A stretch of DNA of 15,274 nucleotides from Proteobacteria bacterium UBA6522 (GTDB lineage Bacteria; Pseudomonadota; Gammaproteobacteria; Steroidobacterales; Rariloculaceae), in contig DJLG01000096.1 in the NCBI GenBank assembly GCA_002434915.1, positions 18,521-33,794 on the forward strand. Direction: 5' to 3'. The notes under the pieces were generated by a model, which did no database searches, was not told the DNA's origin, and saw only the letters and a program-made list of their open reading frames with translations. This document shows, one piece after another, positions 14,216 through 15,274 of the stretch (its first letter is position 1; every line of letters starts with the position of its first letter). The translations under genes and the position numbers were made by a program.

Positions 14216-15274
14216 ATGGCTTATGTTGCATTTGCAGATAACGACACACACTCCCATGATCCAGATACATTTATTTCAAAGTATATTTGGAGTCAGGACC
14301 ATAAGGTAATTGCAATACAGTATGGAATTACTGCTATAAGCGTCGGCATAGTTGCTCTCGTTCTATCGCTTTTGTTTCGATTACAACTAGGTTTTCCAGA
14401 TAGTTTTTCACTTGTCCAACCTAATGAGTATTACCAGTATGTGACCATGCATGGAATGATCATGGTTGTTTATCTGCTGACAGCTCTGTTTCTAGGAGGT
14501 TTTGGAAACTATCTAATCCCATTAATGTGCGGTGCCAGAGACATGGTGTTCCCGTACCTAAACATGCTCAGCTTCTGGTTTTATCTGTTAAGCGTCATCG
14601 TCCTTATGGCGAGCTTCTTTGTTCCTGGTGGGCCTACAGGCGCAGGTTGGACTCTTTACCCCCCTCAGTCCATTAGCCCTGGAACGCCTGGTATTGGAGG
14701 CGGCATTGTATTAATGATCCTATCACTGGCGATTTTCATCATTGCCTTCACGATGGGCGGACTAAACTATGTCACAACCGTGCTTCAGGCACGGGCACGA
14801 GGCATGACATTAATGCGAATGCCTTTAGCAATCTGGGGAATCTTTGTAGCTACAATTCTTGGCCTACTAGCATTTCCTGCCTTGCTTGTAGCAGCCATAA
14901 TGATGTTGCTAGACCGAGTTATAGGAACTAGTTTTTTTATGCCGGAAATGCTCTCTATGGGCGACGCCACAGAGTATGGCGGTGGCAGTCCAATTCTTTT
15001 TCAGCATCTATTCTGGTTCTTTGGTCACCCTGAAGTATACATACTTATCTTGCCATCTTTTGGTGTCGTCTCGGCCATAATTCCAACGTTTGCACGTAAA
15101 CCACTATTTGGTTATAGCTCTATGGTTTACGCAACTGCTTCAATTGCATTTTTATCATTTATTGTTTGGGCGCATCATATGTTTACAGTTGGTATGCCAT
15201 TGGCGGCTGAGATTTTCTTTATGTGGGCAACGATGTTGATAGCAGTTCCAACTGGAGTAAAAGTTTTTAATTGG
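14216..15274 (+). CDS. coxA: Cytochrome c oxidase subunit I, N-terminal 353 codons (3' end outside window)
   Basis: The open frame runs from ATG 14216 (GAAAGGAA upstream) to the window edge without a stop. It is the catalytic haem a / haem a3-CuB subunit of an aa3-type oxidase, located in the inner membrane. Visible landmarks: FISKYIWSQDHKVIAIQYGI start; low-spin haem a ligand H79 in TMHGMIMV; D109 in CGARDMVFPYLN, the entry acid of the D proton channel; HPEVY with CuB ligand H271, E273 and the cross-linked Y275; and the CuB pair H320-H321 in WAHHMFTVGMP. E273 plus Y275 mark an A1-type enzyme. About 60% of the usual ~530 aa is present. It follows coxB by 84 bp on the same strand; subunit III and assembly genes are expected beyond the edge. 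Confidence 0.97.
   Translation, partial: MAYVAFADNDTHSHDPDTFISKYIWSQDHKVIAIQYGITAISVGIVALVLSLLFRLQLGFPDSFSLVQPNEYYQYVTMHGMIMVVYLLTALFLGGFGNYLIPLMCGARDMVFPYLNMLSFWFYLLSVIVLMASFFVPGGPTGAGWTLYPPQSISPGTPGIGGGIVLMILSLAIFIIAFTMGGLNYVTTVLQARARGMTLMRMPLAIWGIFVATILGLLAFPALLVAAIMMLLDRVIGTSFFMPEMLSMGDATEYGGGSPILFQHLFWFFGHPEVYILILPSFGVVSAIIPTFARKPLFGYSSMVYATASIAFLSFIVWAHHMFTVGMPLAAEIFFMWATMLIAVPTGVKVFNW

Overview
The window is a stretch of chromosome from an aerobic, AT-rich gammaproteobacterium, most likely a free-living marine one. The inference rests on three things: protein-level resemblance to gammaproteobacterial families, the polA / engB / dsbA neighbourhood known from Pseudomonas-like genomes, and an azurin plus A-type cytochrome c oxidase cluster. 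Genus cannot be read from the sequence. No mobile elements, tRNA, rRNA or CRISPR arrays were seen.

Layout. Positions 1-55 hold the last codons of an unidentified gene, followed by polA (80-2794, +), complete with 5' nuclease, proofreading and polymerase domains. It converges with typA/bipA (4653 to 2812, -) across only 17 bp. Behind typA lies engB (5424 to 4831, -), then a divergent 174-bp spacer and dsbA (5599-6273, +). Two AT-rich dyads follow dsbA, separating it from a long minus-strand run.

That run is transcribed from right to left: dtd (GTG start at 11838), tatA, tatB, tatC, a POT-family peptide:proton symporter and an OPT-family transporter. Spacings are short. tatA/tatB share 1 nt, tatB/tatC share 4 nt, and tatC/POT are separated by 13 nt or overlap, so at least tatABC-POT looks like one transcription unit. 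It links twin-arginine export with two unrelated proton-coupled peptide-type transporters.

A 444-bp non-coding, very AT-rich divergent region (11839-12282) carries an exact 10-bp direct repeat spaced 42 bp apart, and a 6-4-6 dyad overlapping a candidate -35 element. On its right is a respiratory cluster on the plus strand: azurin (12283-12732), cytochrome c oxidase subunit II fused to two c-type haem domains (12779-14131), and the first 353 codons of subunit I (14216 to the window edge). Together these suggest a periplasmic electron route in which azurin and/or the tethered dihaem tail feeds CuA and then haem a / haem a3-CuB. DsbA and TatABC are the general machinery for folding and exporting periplasmic proteins.

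Most of the window is conventional. The points most worth a second look are the azurin-dihaem CoxB pairing and its promoter region, the absence of the cytochrome c4 gene usually found between engB and dsbA (with a possible relic), and the pairing of two peptide transporters behind tatC.
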